Part shown: piece after piece, positions 15,693 through 23,712 of the stretch
How positions within the stretch are numbered: position 1 is the first letter of the stretch
Layout: each line of letters opens with the position of its first letter
Assembly: GCA_031553225.1 (NCBI GenBank)
Contig: JAVBLU010000040.1
Span: forward strand, 1-37,918
DNA length: 37,918 bases
Direction of reading: 5' to 3'
Source of the DNA: JAVBLU01 sp031553225
GTDB lineage: Bacteria; Bacillota; Clostridia; Christensenellales; UBA1750
Position numbers and translations under genes: made by a program
The notes under the pieces: model-generated
Database searches by the model: none
What the model saw: the letters and a program-made list of their open reading frames with translations, nothing else
Told to the model about the DNA's origin: nothing

Positions 15693-16907
15693 TCAGCCCT
15701 TGTCAAAGTAGCCCACGTACCGTATACCCGCCGCGAGAGGATCGCCCGGAAACATATGCGCGAACAGGTCCACAAAATAGTCGTCCGTCATGCTGGCGAT
15801 GTAGTCCACAACGATGTCGTGCAGGCGGTGGCGCTCAAAGTCGATCCGTCGGTTGCCGCCTGTCACGCGGTACGCGTTGCCAACGACGGACGTGTTGAGG
15901 TAGTGCTGGTAAATGGGGGCTTTGTAGTGGTTGCCGCTCAGGTCGCTCACGCACTGCTCATAGATCCTGCGCATCATGGGTTCAATGACGTCGCGGTACG
16001 GCCTTGTCACCTCGTCGCACTGGTAGATATAGTGGTAATTGTCATCCGTCATTTGCTTCAGGGCGCTGAATACGTCCCCGCTCATGCTCAGGTGGTCCTT
16101 GCCGACGCTGTTATCGATGATGTCCGCGACGATGGTCCCTATCATGTCCGAGTTTTTCCGGCCGAGCGGCCGCGGCCTCGCATTCAGCTCGCGGAGCGTG
16201 GGCAGGTTCACCTTCTTGGCATCCTGCCTGTCCTTGCCGACGTAGGCGATAATGTCGCTGATGCGCACGACGCACCCTTCCAGCGTGCAGGGGTGCAGAC
16301 GCAGCATAGCGTCCTTCTGGGTATAGCACTGCTCCAGCGTGTCATAAAACTGCGCAAAGGTCGGCAAGGGGCGGGGGGTGTAGCGGTCGAAGGCCTTCTC
16401 GCCGTTGTGGCACAGGATACCGTCCAGGGTTTGCAATGACAGGTTGAGGTCTGTGAGCCGCTGCAGCACCCGCACGCTGTGCACATTGTGATGAAAGAAG
16501 CGTCCGGTGTTTTCCTGGTACAGAGCGCTGAGGAACTCCTCGCCCTTGTGGCCGAAGGGCGTGTGCCCCACGTCGTGGCCGATGGCGATGGCCTCGATCA
16601 AGTCGCAGTTCAGCCGCAGCGCCCGGCCCAGCGTGCGGCCGATGCGGGAGACGAACTGCACGTGCATGGCGCGCCGCGTCACATCGTCGTTGCGGTACAG
16701 GGAGAACACCTGCGTCTTGTCGGCGCTGCGGTTGTACAGCGGGTTGTGAAGGATCCTATCGGCGTCTATACAGAAGTTTGTGCGGATAGCGTCGCCGCCG
16801 CCCCTTTCGCGCAGGGCGCTGCCGTCCCTGCAGGCATGTGGAGACAAAAGCTCGTCCATAGCCTGGCGGCCTTTGCACACATAATCGAGGCTTTCATCCC
16901 CCAGCAT
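15693..16907 (-). CDS. Deoxyguanosinetriphosphate triphosphohydrolase-like HD-domain protein
   Basis: The 404-residue protein belongs to the dGTPase branch of the HD phosphohydrolases, which hydrolyse dNTPs to nucleoside and triphosphate. DADRILHNPLYNRSADKTQVF is the family N-terminal signature. The metal centre is visible as H82 (RRAMHVQFVSRIG), H111-D112 in AIGHDVGHTPFGHKGE and an Asp in VVRISDIIAYVGKD. The usual RxxHS motif is changed to RAMHVQ, but the metal His is kept. Length matches the family. ATG 16907 has a near-perfect AAGGAGG ribosome site. The A+T-rich stretch upstream (16920-16945) contains TATGAT-like -10 elements, but no convincing -35. It is a housekeeping-type gene with no obvious link to the neighbouring sugar genes. 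Confidence 0.87.
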   Translation of the reverse strand: MLGDESLDYVCKGRQAMDELLSPHACRDGSALRERGGGDAIRTNFCIDADRILHNPLYNRSADKTQVFSLYRNDDVTRRAMHVQFVSRIGRTLGRALRLNCDLIEAIAIGHDVGHTPFGHKGEEFLSALYQENTGRFFHHNVHSVRVLQRLTDLNLSLQTLDGILCHNGEKAFDRYTPRPLPTFAQFYDTLEQCYTQKDAMLRLHPCTLEGCVVRISDIIAYVGKDRQDAKKVNLPTLRELNARPRPLGRKNSDMIGTIVADIIDNSVGKDHLSMSGDVFSALKQMTDDNYHYIYQCDEVTRPYRDVIEPMMRRIYEQCVSDLSGNHYKAPIYQHYLNTSVVGNAYRVTGGNRRIDFERHRLHDIVVDYIASMTDDYFVDLFAHMFPGDPLAAGIRYVGYFDKG

Positions 16908-16977
16908 TCACGCGCCTCCTTAATTCATCAATCATATCATATATTGCATGCCTTTGCACACGCGGGGCCTGATAGGG

Positions 16978-17010
16978 GAAGGCTGCCGGGCAAGCGCCGC
17001 GGCAGCCTTC
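16978..17010 (-). terminator. Hairpin downstream of the binding-protein gene
   Basis: A perfect 11-bp stem (16978-16988 with 17000-17010) starts about 17 bases after the stop codon of the minus-strand gene ending at 17028. No T-run follows on minus, so it is either an inefficient terminator or an mRNA 3'-end stabiliser. Confidence 0.5.
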
Positions 17011-17027
17011 ATTTCGGTGGCGCGGAC

Positions 17028-18662
17028 TTATTTGCCCACGGCCTTGTAGTAGGTGTCCAGCCACTCCTGAACGTTCTTGGTGCCCTCGTCGCAGTTCAGC
17101 TTCTTGCACTCGGCCACGTACTTGTCCCAATCGTTAAAGGACATCTTGCCGGTGATAAAGCTGTCCATGCTCGTGTTCACGTAGGTGTTCAGGTCGGTGG
17201 TGATCTGGTTCATGCGTTCCACCTTGTCGCTGGAGCGGGAGATGGTGGGCAGGATGGTGACGTACTTGGGATTCTTGGCGAAGTGGTCGGCCGCGCAGGG
17301 TTGCGACAGGTCGCCCAGCTTCTCCACGGGCGCGTAGCAGGGCATGTCGAACAGCCAGCCCATTTCCTTGCGCATCTTCTCGTTCTCGGCGAAGGTGCCG
17401 ATGCGCACGTCCTTGCCGTCCTTCTTCTCGAAGGTTTTGCCCTCGATGCCGAAGTAGAACAGCTCTTCCGCTTCCGGGGTGAAGTGGAAGTTGAGGAACT
17501 GGATGGCCTCATCCTTCACCTTGGACTTGGCGCTCAGGGAAAGGCCGACGTCCTGCCAGGGGTTGCCGGTTTTGATCTGCACGCGTTCGCCGCTCTTGAT
17601 GTTCTTGGTGGTCTCGGCGACCCACCACTGGGCCTTGGGTTCCTTGGTCTGTAGCACGACGTTGGCGCCGTCGGCGCGGCTGAAGTTCTGCGTCCAGCAG
17701 GCGAAGGCGCGGCCGCCGCAGATCTTGCCGTCCCACCAGTCGGTGTACTGGATGGTCAGATACTCCGGATCGAGCAAGCCTTCCTTGTACAGCTTGTTGT
17801 AGTACTCCAGCATGGTTTTCCACTCGTTGCTGATGGGCAGGTACACGATCTCACGCTTGGCCAGATCGGAGCCGATAACGCCCCAATAGCCGTCAATTTT
17901 GCCCATATCGAATACGGAGTGGGCGAACATGTCGATGCCGCGGTTGCGCTCGCACAGCGGGATCATATCGGGATAGGCGGCCTTGACCTTCTTGAGGAGC
18001 TGATACCACTCGTCCATGGTGGTGGGCTCGGGCTCGTTCATGGCCTCCAGAATGTCCTTGCGGTAGGTGAAGGTCCACTCGGTGCTCTCGTTCAGCGTGT
18101 AATACTTGGGCACGTTGTAGATTTTGCCGTCCTTGGGGTTGAGCAGGGGCGGGGCGTTCTCGGCCGTCAAGCGCTTCTTCAGGTCCGGGGCGTTCTTGTC
18201 GATCAGCTCGTCCAAGGGGGCGAACACGCCGTCGTTGCCGTACAGGAACGACTGCGCGCGCGTGACGGAGGTGAGGTCGGGCAGGTTGCCCGAAGCGAGC
18301 AGCACGTTGCGCTTCTCGTTCACCGCGTCGGTGGGCCACAGCTCATAGGTCAGCTCGGTGTTCGTCAGCGCCATGAGCTTCTGCATGATTTCGCCGTTGA
18401 TGTTGGGCGTATCGGAGGGGTGCAGGCTAAGCGCGATGGAGATCTTGGTGGGCGCCGCTTTCGCGGGGGCGGCGGTGGGCGCTGCCGGAGCTGCAGTGGC
18501 GGCTGCCGCGGGGGCGGACGTTGCCGGAGCCGCGGGAGCGGCGGAAGGGGCGGCCGGTGCGGCAGTCGGGGCCGTGGTCGCGGCCGGCGCCTGGGCGCAG
18601 GCGGAGAGCAGCAGCCCCACAGCGAGGATGAGCGTGAGCAATTGCAGTGCGCGTTTCCTCAT
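17028..18662 (-). CDS. Sugar ABC transporter substrate-binding lipoprotein (Lpl/Ytc type)
   Basis: The protein has 544 residues. The N-terminus is a lipoprotein signal peptide: basic MRKRA, a hydrophobic stretch, and the lipobox LLSAC with the lipidated Cys at 22. About 50 residues of almost pure Ala/Pro/Thr/Ser follow as a tether. The mature domain (TKISIALSLHPSDTPNINGEIMQ, SGNLPDLTSVTRAQSFLYG, ...) is a cluster-type extracellular solute-binding protein. It should deliver an oligosaccharide to the two permeases encoded just upstream (18722-20715). ATG 18662 has an AGAGGAGG ribosome site. A hairpin at 18695-18715 separates it from the permease gene and may set its higher expression. The ATPase is absent, which is normal for this class, where a shared MsmK/MsmX-type ATPase is used. 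Confidence 0.93.
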   Translation of the reverse strand: MRKRALQLLTLILAVGLLLSACAQAPAATTAPTAAPAAPSAAPAAPATSAPAAAATAAPAAPTAAPAKAAPTKISIALSLHPSDTPNINGEIMQKLMALTNTELTYELWPTDAVNEKRNVLLASGNLPDLTSVTRAQSFLYGNDGVFAPLDELIDKNAPDLKKRLTAENAPPLLNPKDGKIYNVPKYYTLNESTEWTFTYRKDILEAMNEPEPTTMDEWYQLLKKVKAAYPDMIPLCERNRGIDMFAHSVFDMGKIDGYWGVIGSDLAKREIVYLPISNEWKTMLEYYNKLYKEGLLDPEYLTIQYTDWWDGKICGGRAFACWTQNFSRADGANVVLQTKEPKAQWWVAETTKNIKSGERVQIKTGNPWQDVGLSLSAKSKVKDEAIQFLNFHFTPEAEELFYFGIEGKTFEKKDGKDVRIGTFAENEKMRKEMGWLFDMPCYAPVEKLGDLSQPCAADHFAKNPKYVTILPTISRSSDKVERMNQITTDLNTYVNTSMDSFITGKMSFNDWDKYVAECKKLNCDEGTKNVQEWLDTYYKAVGK

Positions 18663-18694
18663 GAAATGGTCCTCCTCTTTGCTATCTATGATCA

Positions 18695-18715
18695 GCCTGC
18701 CCGCGCGGGCCAGGC
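18695..18715 (-). other. Intergenic hairpin between permease and binding-protein genes
   Basis: An interrupted palindrome (GCCTG and CAGGC arms around CCCG...CGGG) lies directly after the permease stop codon and before the lipoprotein ribosome site, without a T-run. In sugar operons such hairpins can protect or process mRNA for differential expression; that role is inferred here. Confidence 0.4.
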
Positions 18716-18721
18716 GGGTCA

Positions 18722-19603
18722 TCATCCTTTTACGGCGCCAACCATGATCCCCTTCACGAAGTAACGCTGCAGGAAGGGGTACACGATAAGAATGGGCACC
18801 GTGGAGATCACAAGCGTTGCTGCCTTCATGGATTCGGAGTTGAAATGCGTGTTCGTCAGGCTCTCCGTGCCGCCCTGGCCCATCATCATCTGCTCCTGCA
18901 TGGCGGACATGAGCACGATCTGGCGCAGATAGATTTGCAGCGGGTACAGCTTTTCCGAGGAGAGGTAGATGAGCGGCGTCATGTAGCTGTTCCAAATGCC
19001 CACCGCGTAGTACAGCGAAATACAGGCGATGATGGGCGTGCACAGCGGCAGATAGATGCGGCTGAAAAGCTGAAAATCGTTCGCGCCGTCGATGAGCGCC
19101 GCCTCGGATAGCTCGTGCGGCAGCTGCTGCATGAACGTTCGCACCAGAATCAGGTAAAACGGGCTGACCGCGCCGGGGATCACCATCACCCAGAACGTAT
19201 TCACCAGCCCTAAGGTGCGGATGGTGAGGTACGTGGGAATCAGGCCGCCGCTGAACAGCATGGTGAACACGACGAGCTTCATGTATACGCTGGCGTAGCG
19301 CTGAAACTTGGGCTGGGCCAAAGGAAAGGCCGTGAGCGTCGTGAGAAACAGGCTGATGGCCGTGCCCACAAGCGTGTACTGCACAGTGTTGACAAACCCG
19401 GACATGAGCCGCTTGTCGGTGAGCACCAGCCTGTAGGCCGACAGGTCAAACCCGCGCGGCCACAGCACGATCTTGCCCGCAAGCAGCGCCTCGGCGGGCG
19501 TAATGGACGTGGAGAGTATATAGATGAACGGGTACAGCGTCACAAACCCAATGAGCGTGATCATCACGACATTGACCGCCGAACCAGCGCTTTTTCTTGC
19601 CAA
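18722..19603 (-). CDS. Carbohydrate ABC transporter permease, inner-membrane subunit (LplC/YtcP-like)
   Basis: The 293-residue protein has about six hydrophobic spans. The EAA loop that contacts the ATPase is clear: ELSEAALIDGANDFQLFSRIYLPL. The early segment TLYPFIYILSTSITP and the end FLQRYFVKGIMVGAVKG match the second permease of Lpl/Ytc-type sugar importers. The start is most likely TTG 19603, since GGAGGAG lies 8-9 bases before it. Another TTG at 19633 opens the same frame, but the ribosome site would then be inside the coding region. It works with the permease at 19795-20715 and the lipoprotein at 17028-18662. The substrate is inferred only from context (pectic or other plant oligosaccharide). 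Confidence 0.92.
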   Translation of the reverse strand: MARKSAGSAVNVVMITLIGFVTLYPFIYILSTSITPAEALLAGKIVLWPRGFDLSAYRLVLTDKRLMSGFVNTVQYTLVGTAISLFLTTLTAFPLAQPKFQRYASVYMKLVVFTMLFSGGLIPTYLTIRTLGLVNTFWVMVIPGAVSPFYLILVRTFMQQLPHELSEAALIDGANDFQLFSRIYLPLCTPIIACISLYYAVGIWNSYMTPLIYLSSEKLYPLQIYLRQIVLMSAMQEQMMMGQGGTESLTNTHFNSESMKAATLVISTVPILIVYPFLQRYFVKGIMVGAVKG

Positions 19604-19715
19604 GGAATCCACTCCTCCAGCGATTTTTTTCAACGCGCCGCTACATAACCAACGGTGAAAGGGCGCTGTCGCCGTTATCTTTTTTGGGGGTTCTCAAGGG
19701 GGATCCCGCTCATCG

Positions 19716-19736
19716 TTGACACCCGCTTTGCGTCAA
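19716..19736. other. Small dyad in the gap between the two permease genes
   Basis: TTGAC and GTCAA arms, with partial flanking symmetry (CATCG...AATG), sit in the unusually long 191-base gap between the permease genes. I could not identify a promoter or terminator in this gap. It could be an operator or processing site; the evidence is only the symmetry. Confidence 0.2.
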
Positions 19737-19794
19737 ATGAGGCGCGCCCCTTTTTTGCATCGATGACGGCCCCCGGTGGTTCATCGTCGGTCAT

Positions 19795-20715
19795 TCAAAA
19801 CAGGCTGGCGTCGGTGTATTTGCGCGAGGCGTAGTTGGCTGTGGACAGCAGCACGATGTTCACGATAGACTGGAACAGGCCGATGGCCGTGGTAAAGCTG
19901 TACTCGGGGATGCCCGAGGCGTTGGCGATGCCCCGGCGGTACACGTAGGTGGCGATCGTGTCGCCCACGTCGTAGGTGAGCGGCTTTTGCAGCAGATTTA
20001 CCAGCTCGAAGGAGGAGGACATCATGTGGCCGATGTTGAGCAGCAGCATGATGATCACCGTGTTCATGATGCCGGGCAAGGTGATATGCCAGATGCGCCG
20101 GAAGGCGCCCGCGCCGTCCACAGTGGCGGCCTCATACAGCTGCGGGTCGATGCCGATGATGGCCGATACGTAGATGATGGCCGTCCACCCAAACCCCTTC
20201 CATATGTTCGTTATCACGTAGATGGAGCGGAAATATTTGGATTCGATCAGAAAGTTGATGGGGTCGGCGCCCGTGAGGGCGTGCAGCAGAATGTTAAACA
20301 CGCCGTTGTCCACGCTGAGCAGCATGTGCACGATGCCCGCCACGATGACCGTGGAGATGAAGTACGGCAGGTAGCTGATGGTCTGAATGACCTTGCGCAG
20401 GCGGTTGCTGCGCAGTTCGCACAGCATGATGGCGAAGATGATGGGGATGGGAAAGCCCCACAAAAGCCCGTACACGTTAAGAACCAGCGTGTTGCGTATA
20501 ACCGCCAAAGCCGATGAGGAGGAAAAGAACGCCTGAAAGTGCTTCAGGCCCACAAAAGCGCTGTTCATGATGCCGCGCGTTACGCGGTAATCCTGAAAGG
20601 CGATGAGCACGCCGAACATAGGGATGTACTGGAAGAGCACCATCAGAACGAACCCGGGCAGCAGAAACAGGAACAGGAGCTTGTAGCGCTTCAAATCCCG
20701 CAGGAGCGTTTGCAA
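19795..20715 (-). CDS. Carbohydrate ABC transporter permease, inner-membrane subunit (LplB-like)
   Basis: The 306-residue protein has about six membrane spans. LLFLFLLPGFVLMVLFQYIPMFGVLIAFQDY is the characteristic first span and loop of LplB/YteP-type permeases (quoted here as key words LLPGF, QYIPMFG and AFQDY). The EAA loop reads QLYEAATVDGAGAFRRIWHITLP. TTG 20715 is preferred because AAAGGGGG lies 7 bases upstream; the open frame reaches another TTG at 20754 without a ribosome site. It is the first of the two permease genes in the operon running toward 17028, about 100 bases after the GH63-like gene. Both permeases using TTG starts may keep membrane-protein synthesis low relative to the ATG-started lipoprotein. 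Confidence 0.92.
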   Translation of the reverse strand: MQTLLRDLKRYKLLFLFLLPGFVLMVLFQYIPMFGVLIAFQDYRVTRGIMNSAFVGLKHFQAFFSSSSALAVIRNTLVLNVYGLLWGFPIPIIFAIMLCELRSNRLRKVIQTISYLPYFISTVIVAGIVHMLLSVDNGVFNILLHALTGADPINFLIESKYFRSIYVITNIWKGFGWTAIIYVSAIIGIDPQLYEAATVDGAGAFRRIWHITLPGIMNTVIIMLLLNIGHMMSSSFELVNLLQKPLTYDVGDTIATYVYRRGIANASGIPEYSFTTAIGLFQSIVNIVLLSTANYASRKYTDASLF

Positions 20716-20818
20716 CCGGATACCCCCTTTGTAGGCTTTTATGCTTGCCCGCAACCGCGTTGCCGGGCGGCGGAGCTGCGCCCTTGATCAGGAAAGGCAG
20801 GGGCCAGCGGGGCGTCTT

Positions 20819-22540
20819 CTATGCGAGGTACCCCTCGCGCAGAAGGGCGATGTAGATGGCCGCGGTCCAGCCGTAGTCGGCAATGGCGAATATCTTGCGG
20901 CGCAGATCTACGGGAGGCGTGGTCGGGCCTTTGCGGTCCATGGTTTGGGGGGGCATGGCGTCCTGGGCGTGGTAGTACTCGTACAGCGACCCGCAGCGGC
21001 GGTACCAGCGCGCCATGGCGGCCACGCTGCGCCCGGCAAAATCCTTGGAAAGGTCGGTCATGCCGTAGCGCGCAAGGCCCTGGCAGATCATGTAGGTGTA
21101 ATTCATCCACACGCCGCCGCGCCACATGTCCGTGCCGTATTCAGGGTCGTCCGCGCTGACGGAGGGCAGGGGCACGGGCGTATTGAACTTCGCCGGGTTT
21201 TGCAGGTGGTCCTTCAGGCGCGTCGCGCGCTGCGGCGTTGCGATGCCCGCCCACAGCGGCAGAAAGCTCGCCACCGACATGACGGGCGAGAGGGCGCCGT
21301 CCATCGTGCGGTCGCAGTAGATGCCCTTCTCCTCGTCCCACAGAAGCTCGTTCACGGCATCGGCGATGCGCGCGGCCTTCCTTCGGTGCTCCGCCGCCTC
21401 CTCGTCCATGGAAAGGCGCTCCTCCATATCGGCGAGGCAGTCGTACTCGTTCTTCATAAAGCAGGAGAAATCCACGGCGTCCATGTCGGCCGCGGCGTCA
21501 AAGCGCGGCGAGTTGTCCATGCCCGACTCGCCCGAGCGGCAGCGCGGGTCGCCTTCGATGGCCCATTCGCACAGGTCGTTTTCGTTGCGGTCGCGGCGAC
21601 GCTCGTTCCAGGCAAGATACAAGCGCAGCCGCGGCAGATAGGCCCTGGCCAAGGCGAGGTCGCCCGTGCGCTGCACGCACCGCGCAAGGGCCCAGGCAAG
21701 CAAGGGCGGCTGGGTGATGTCCGAGCAGCCCGTGGGCGTCATCATGTGCGGTATAAAACCGTCGGCGGCCTGGCGGCAGAGCACGGCGGTTACGGCCTGC
21801 GCGGCCAGCGCCTCGTCCATATGGCACAGCCCGAAGGAATGAAAAGCCGAATCCCACAGCCACATGTTGCGGTGCGGGATGCGGTCGGGCGTGGTCCACA
21901 GCCCGGTCATCAGGCCCTCGGGCGTTTGCACGTTGTGGCGCAGCACCGAGAACGCCTTGTAGTAGGCGCGTTCCACGTCCCCGCCCGGCACGGGGCAGGG
22001 GGGCAGGGCGGCATAGGCCGCCACGCGGCGCGCGATAAGCGCGTCCAGATCGGCGGCCAGCACGGCCTTCGCCCGCTCAACCGCTAGGCCGGCGGAGGCA
22101 GGGTCGTAGGCGAAGGCGAAGCGCACCTCCCCGCCTATGTCGCGCGTCACCAAAGCGGTGAAGCCGCCCGGCCCGTCCGTCACCAGCGCGCCGTCGGTTT
22201 CGGCCGTGGCGCAGCAGGATTCGGCGAAGGCCACGGGCTTTGCGAAGCGCGCGGCGCCCAGCAGCGCCTTGTGTTCGGCCATCGCCAAGCGCAGGTAGCC
22301 CGTCTCGCCCCCGCGCGTGAGAAGGGCGTCCAGCGTGTCGTTCACCACCAGACGGAAGGTGATTTCGCGCACGCCGCGCGCAAGCTCAAAACCCAGCGTG
22401 CGCCGGGCAGGCAACTCAAAGCACACGCCCAGGCGGTCGGCGGTCAGCTGCCCCACAAAGTCGTGCTCGTGTCCCGCGGGCCCCTCCAGGCCGGAAAACC
22501 CAAAGCACGCGCCCGGTCCGTATACGTTTGGCAAAAGCAT
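20819..22540 (-). CDS. GH63/MGH1-like (alpha/alpha)6 glycoside hydrolase
   Basis: The protein has 573 residues and no signal peptide. The catalytic toroid shows the hallmark GH63/GH37-like motif RNMWLWDSAFHSFGLCHMD (~residues 222-240), whose Asp is the likely acid. GFIPHMMTPTGCSDITQPPLLAWA and the late YGTDMWRGGVWMNYTYMICQGL, then YEYYHAQD, are typical of mannosylglycerate-hydrolase, glucosidase and trehalase relatives. The first ~190 residues form a beta-rich domain. ATG 22540 has a GGAAGGAG ribosome site. Family relatives cleave alpha-linked glucosides or mannosides; the substrate here is unknown. It is in the same operon as the permeases, so it should process the imported sugar in the cytoplasm. 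Confidence 0.85.
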   Translation of the reverse strand: MLLPNVYGPGACFGFSGLEGPAGHEHDFVGQLTADRLGVCFELPARRTLGFELARGVREITFRLVVNDTLDALLTRGGETGYLRLAMAEHKALLGAARFAKPVAFAESCCATAETDGALVTDGPGGFTALVTRDIGGEVRFAFAYDPASAGLAVERAKAVLAADLDALIARRVAAYAALPPCPVPGGDVERAYYKAFSVLRHNVQTPEGLMTGLWTTPDRIPHRNMWLWDSAFHSFGLCHMDEALAAQAVTAVLCRQAADGFIPHMMTPTGCSDITQPPLLAWALARCVQRTGDLALARAYLPRLRLYLAWNERRRDRNENDLCEWAIEGDPRCRSGESGMDNSPRFDAAADMDAVDFSCFMKNEYDCLADMEERLSMDEEAAEHRRKAARIADAVNELLWDEEKGIYCDRTMDGALSPVMSVASFLPLWAGIATPQRATRLKDHLQNPAKFNTPVPLPSVSADDPEYGTDMWRGGVWMNYTYMICQGLARYGMTDLSKDFAGRSVAAMARWYRRCGSLYEYYHAQDAMPPQTMDRKGPTTPPVDLRRKIFAIADYGWTAAIYIALLREGYLA

Positions 22541-22590
22541 GGGCACCGCTCCTTCCCGTGCGATTGTGCGCTTGAATCGGCCCGCGCCGC

Positions 22591-23712
22591 TCATGCCCAG
22601 CCCGCGCTTTGTTCCGCGGCCGCGCGCAGCGCGCGAACATGCTCCATGGGCACGCGCGGGGATACCGAGCAGGCGGTGGAGAGGATGTACGCGCCGCCCA
22701 GCGGCTCGGCTTGCCGGATGCGCTCGCGCGCCAGGGCGGTTACTTCCGGCACGGGGCGGGAAAGCTCGTTCACCGCGTCGATGTTGCCCTTTAAGAAAGC
22801 GCGCCCGGCCAGCGCGCGCACGGCGTCCGTGAAACGCACGTTGCCCAGCGGCGGCGGGTCCAGGCACTCGACGCCGTCCACGCCCGTCTGCAGGATGAGG
22901 TCCAGCCGGTCGCCGATGGAGCCGCAGGTGTGGATGTAGCAGGGCAGTCCCGCGCGCTTGTGCACAAAATCCACCACGGCGGCCTCGTAGGGCAGCACCC
23001 ATTCCTCGTACATGGCCCGGGATATCAGCCCGCCGCCCGCCAGAGGGGAGGAGAGCTTCATGGCGTCGATGGCCATGTCGCACTGCCAGGCCGTCTCCAC
23101 GAGCACATTTTCGTTGAGCAGGCGCATCAGGCCGCGGCAGAGGCCGGGTCCGTCCAACAGAGCCATCAGCCCGGCTTCGTAGCTGCCAAAAAGGTTGAGC
23201 AGGCCCTCAAACGCCGTGCCCACCTCGCCGTGCACCGAGTGCGTGCCGCCGCGCTGCGCGATGACCTCGGCCAACACGTCGGCGTGGTAGGGCGGAAGCG
23301 AGGCGAGCGTCTTGCGGGGCACGTCGCCCTCCGACACATCCTGAACCGTAAGCTGCCTGCGCGCCTTGGCCGCGCCCACAATGGCCGGGTACTCGTCCGG
23401 CGGGTAGAACCACACCGCCCCGTCTTCGTAGGCAACCTCCATCCCCCCGTCGCGGGGCGTTGCGCGCACCTCCGCCGGGGGCGCGGGCCGCCCGGTTTTG
23501 GAGACCAGAATGCCGTCAAAGCCGTAGGCGTCGCACAGCGCGGCGCTGGCGTCCGCCAAGCCCTGCGAGGTGCGCCAGAAAGCCGTCGGGCCGATGCCGG
23601 CATAGCGGTACATGTGCCCGAGCGACAGCTGACACATCACGGGCGTACGGTCGGGCAAAAGGCCCGTGCGGTGTGCCGACATGGCGGCCGCAACGCGCTG
23701 TTTGCCCGTCAT
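22591..23712 (-). CDS. Uroporphyrinogen-decarboxylase-fold protein of the MtaA/CmuA methyltransferase type
   Basis: The protein has 373 residues. The fold is that of UroD, but the motifs fit the cobalamin-linked methyltransferase branch: H261 and C263 in CYIHTCGSIGDRLDL, and C348 in ILSTACSVSPRVPMEHVRAL form the HxC...C zinc site used by MtaA-like enzymes to activate a thiol. It is therefore unlikely to be the haem-pathway enzyme. ATG 23712 overlaps the stop of the preceding gene as ATGA, so the two UroD-like proteins are translationally coupled. The ribosome site is weak (CCAGGCG), consistent with coupling. No corrinoid protein or substrate methyltransferase is encoded in the window, so its methyl donor and acceptor are unknown. 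Confidence 0.83.
   Translation of the reverse strand: MTGKQRVAAAMSAHRTGLLPDRTPVMCQLSLGHMYRYAGIGPTAFWRTSQGLADASAALCDAYGFDGILVSKTGRPAPPAEVRATPRDGGMEVAYEDGAVWFYPPDEYPAIVGAAKARRQLTVQDVSEGDVPRKTLASLPPYHADVLAEVIAQRGGTHSVHGEVGTAFEGLLNLFGSYEAGLMALLDGPGLCRGLMRLLNENVLVETAWQCDMAIDAMKLSSPLAGGGLISRAMYEEWVLPYEAAVVDFVHKRAGLPCYIHTCGSIGDRLDLILQTGVDGVECLDPPPLGNVRFTDAVRALAGRAFLKGNIDAVNELSRPVPEVTALARERIRQAEPLGGAYILSTACSVSPRVPMEHVRALRAAAEQSAGWA

Noticed and set aside
20747..20770. Terminator between the GH63-like and permease genes
   Set aside because: The bulged GCCCG/CGGGC-type hairpin has no T-run on minus, and the genes look like one operon.
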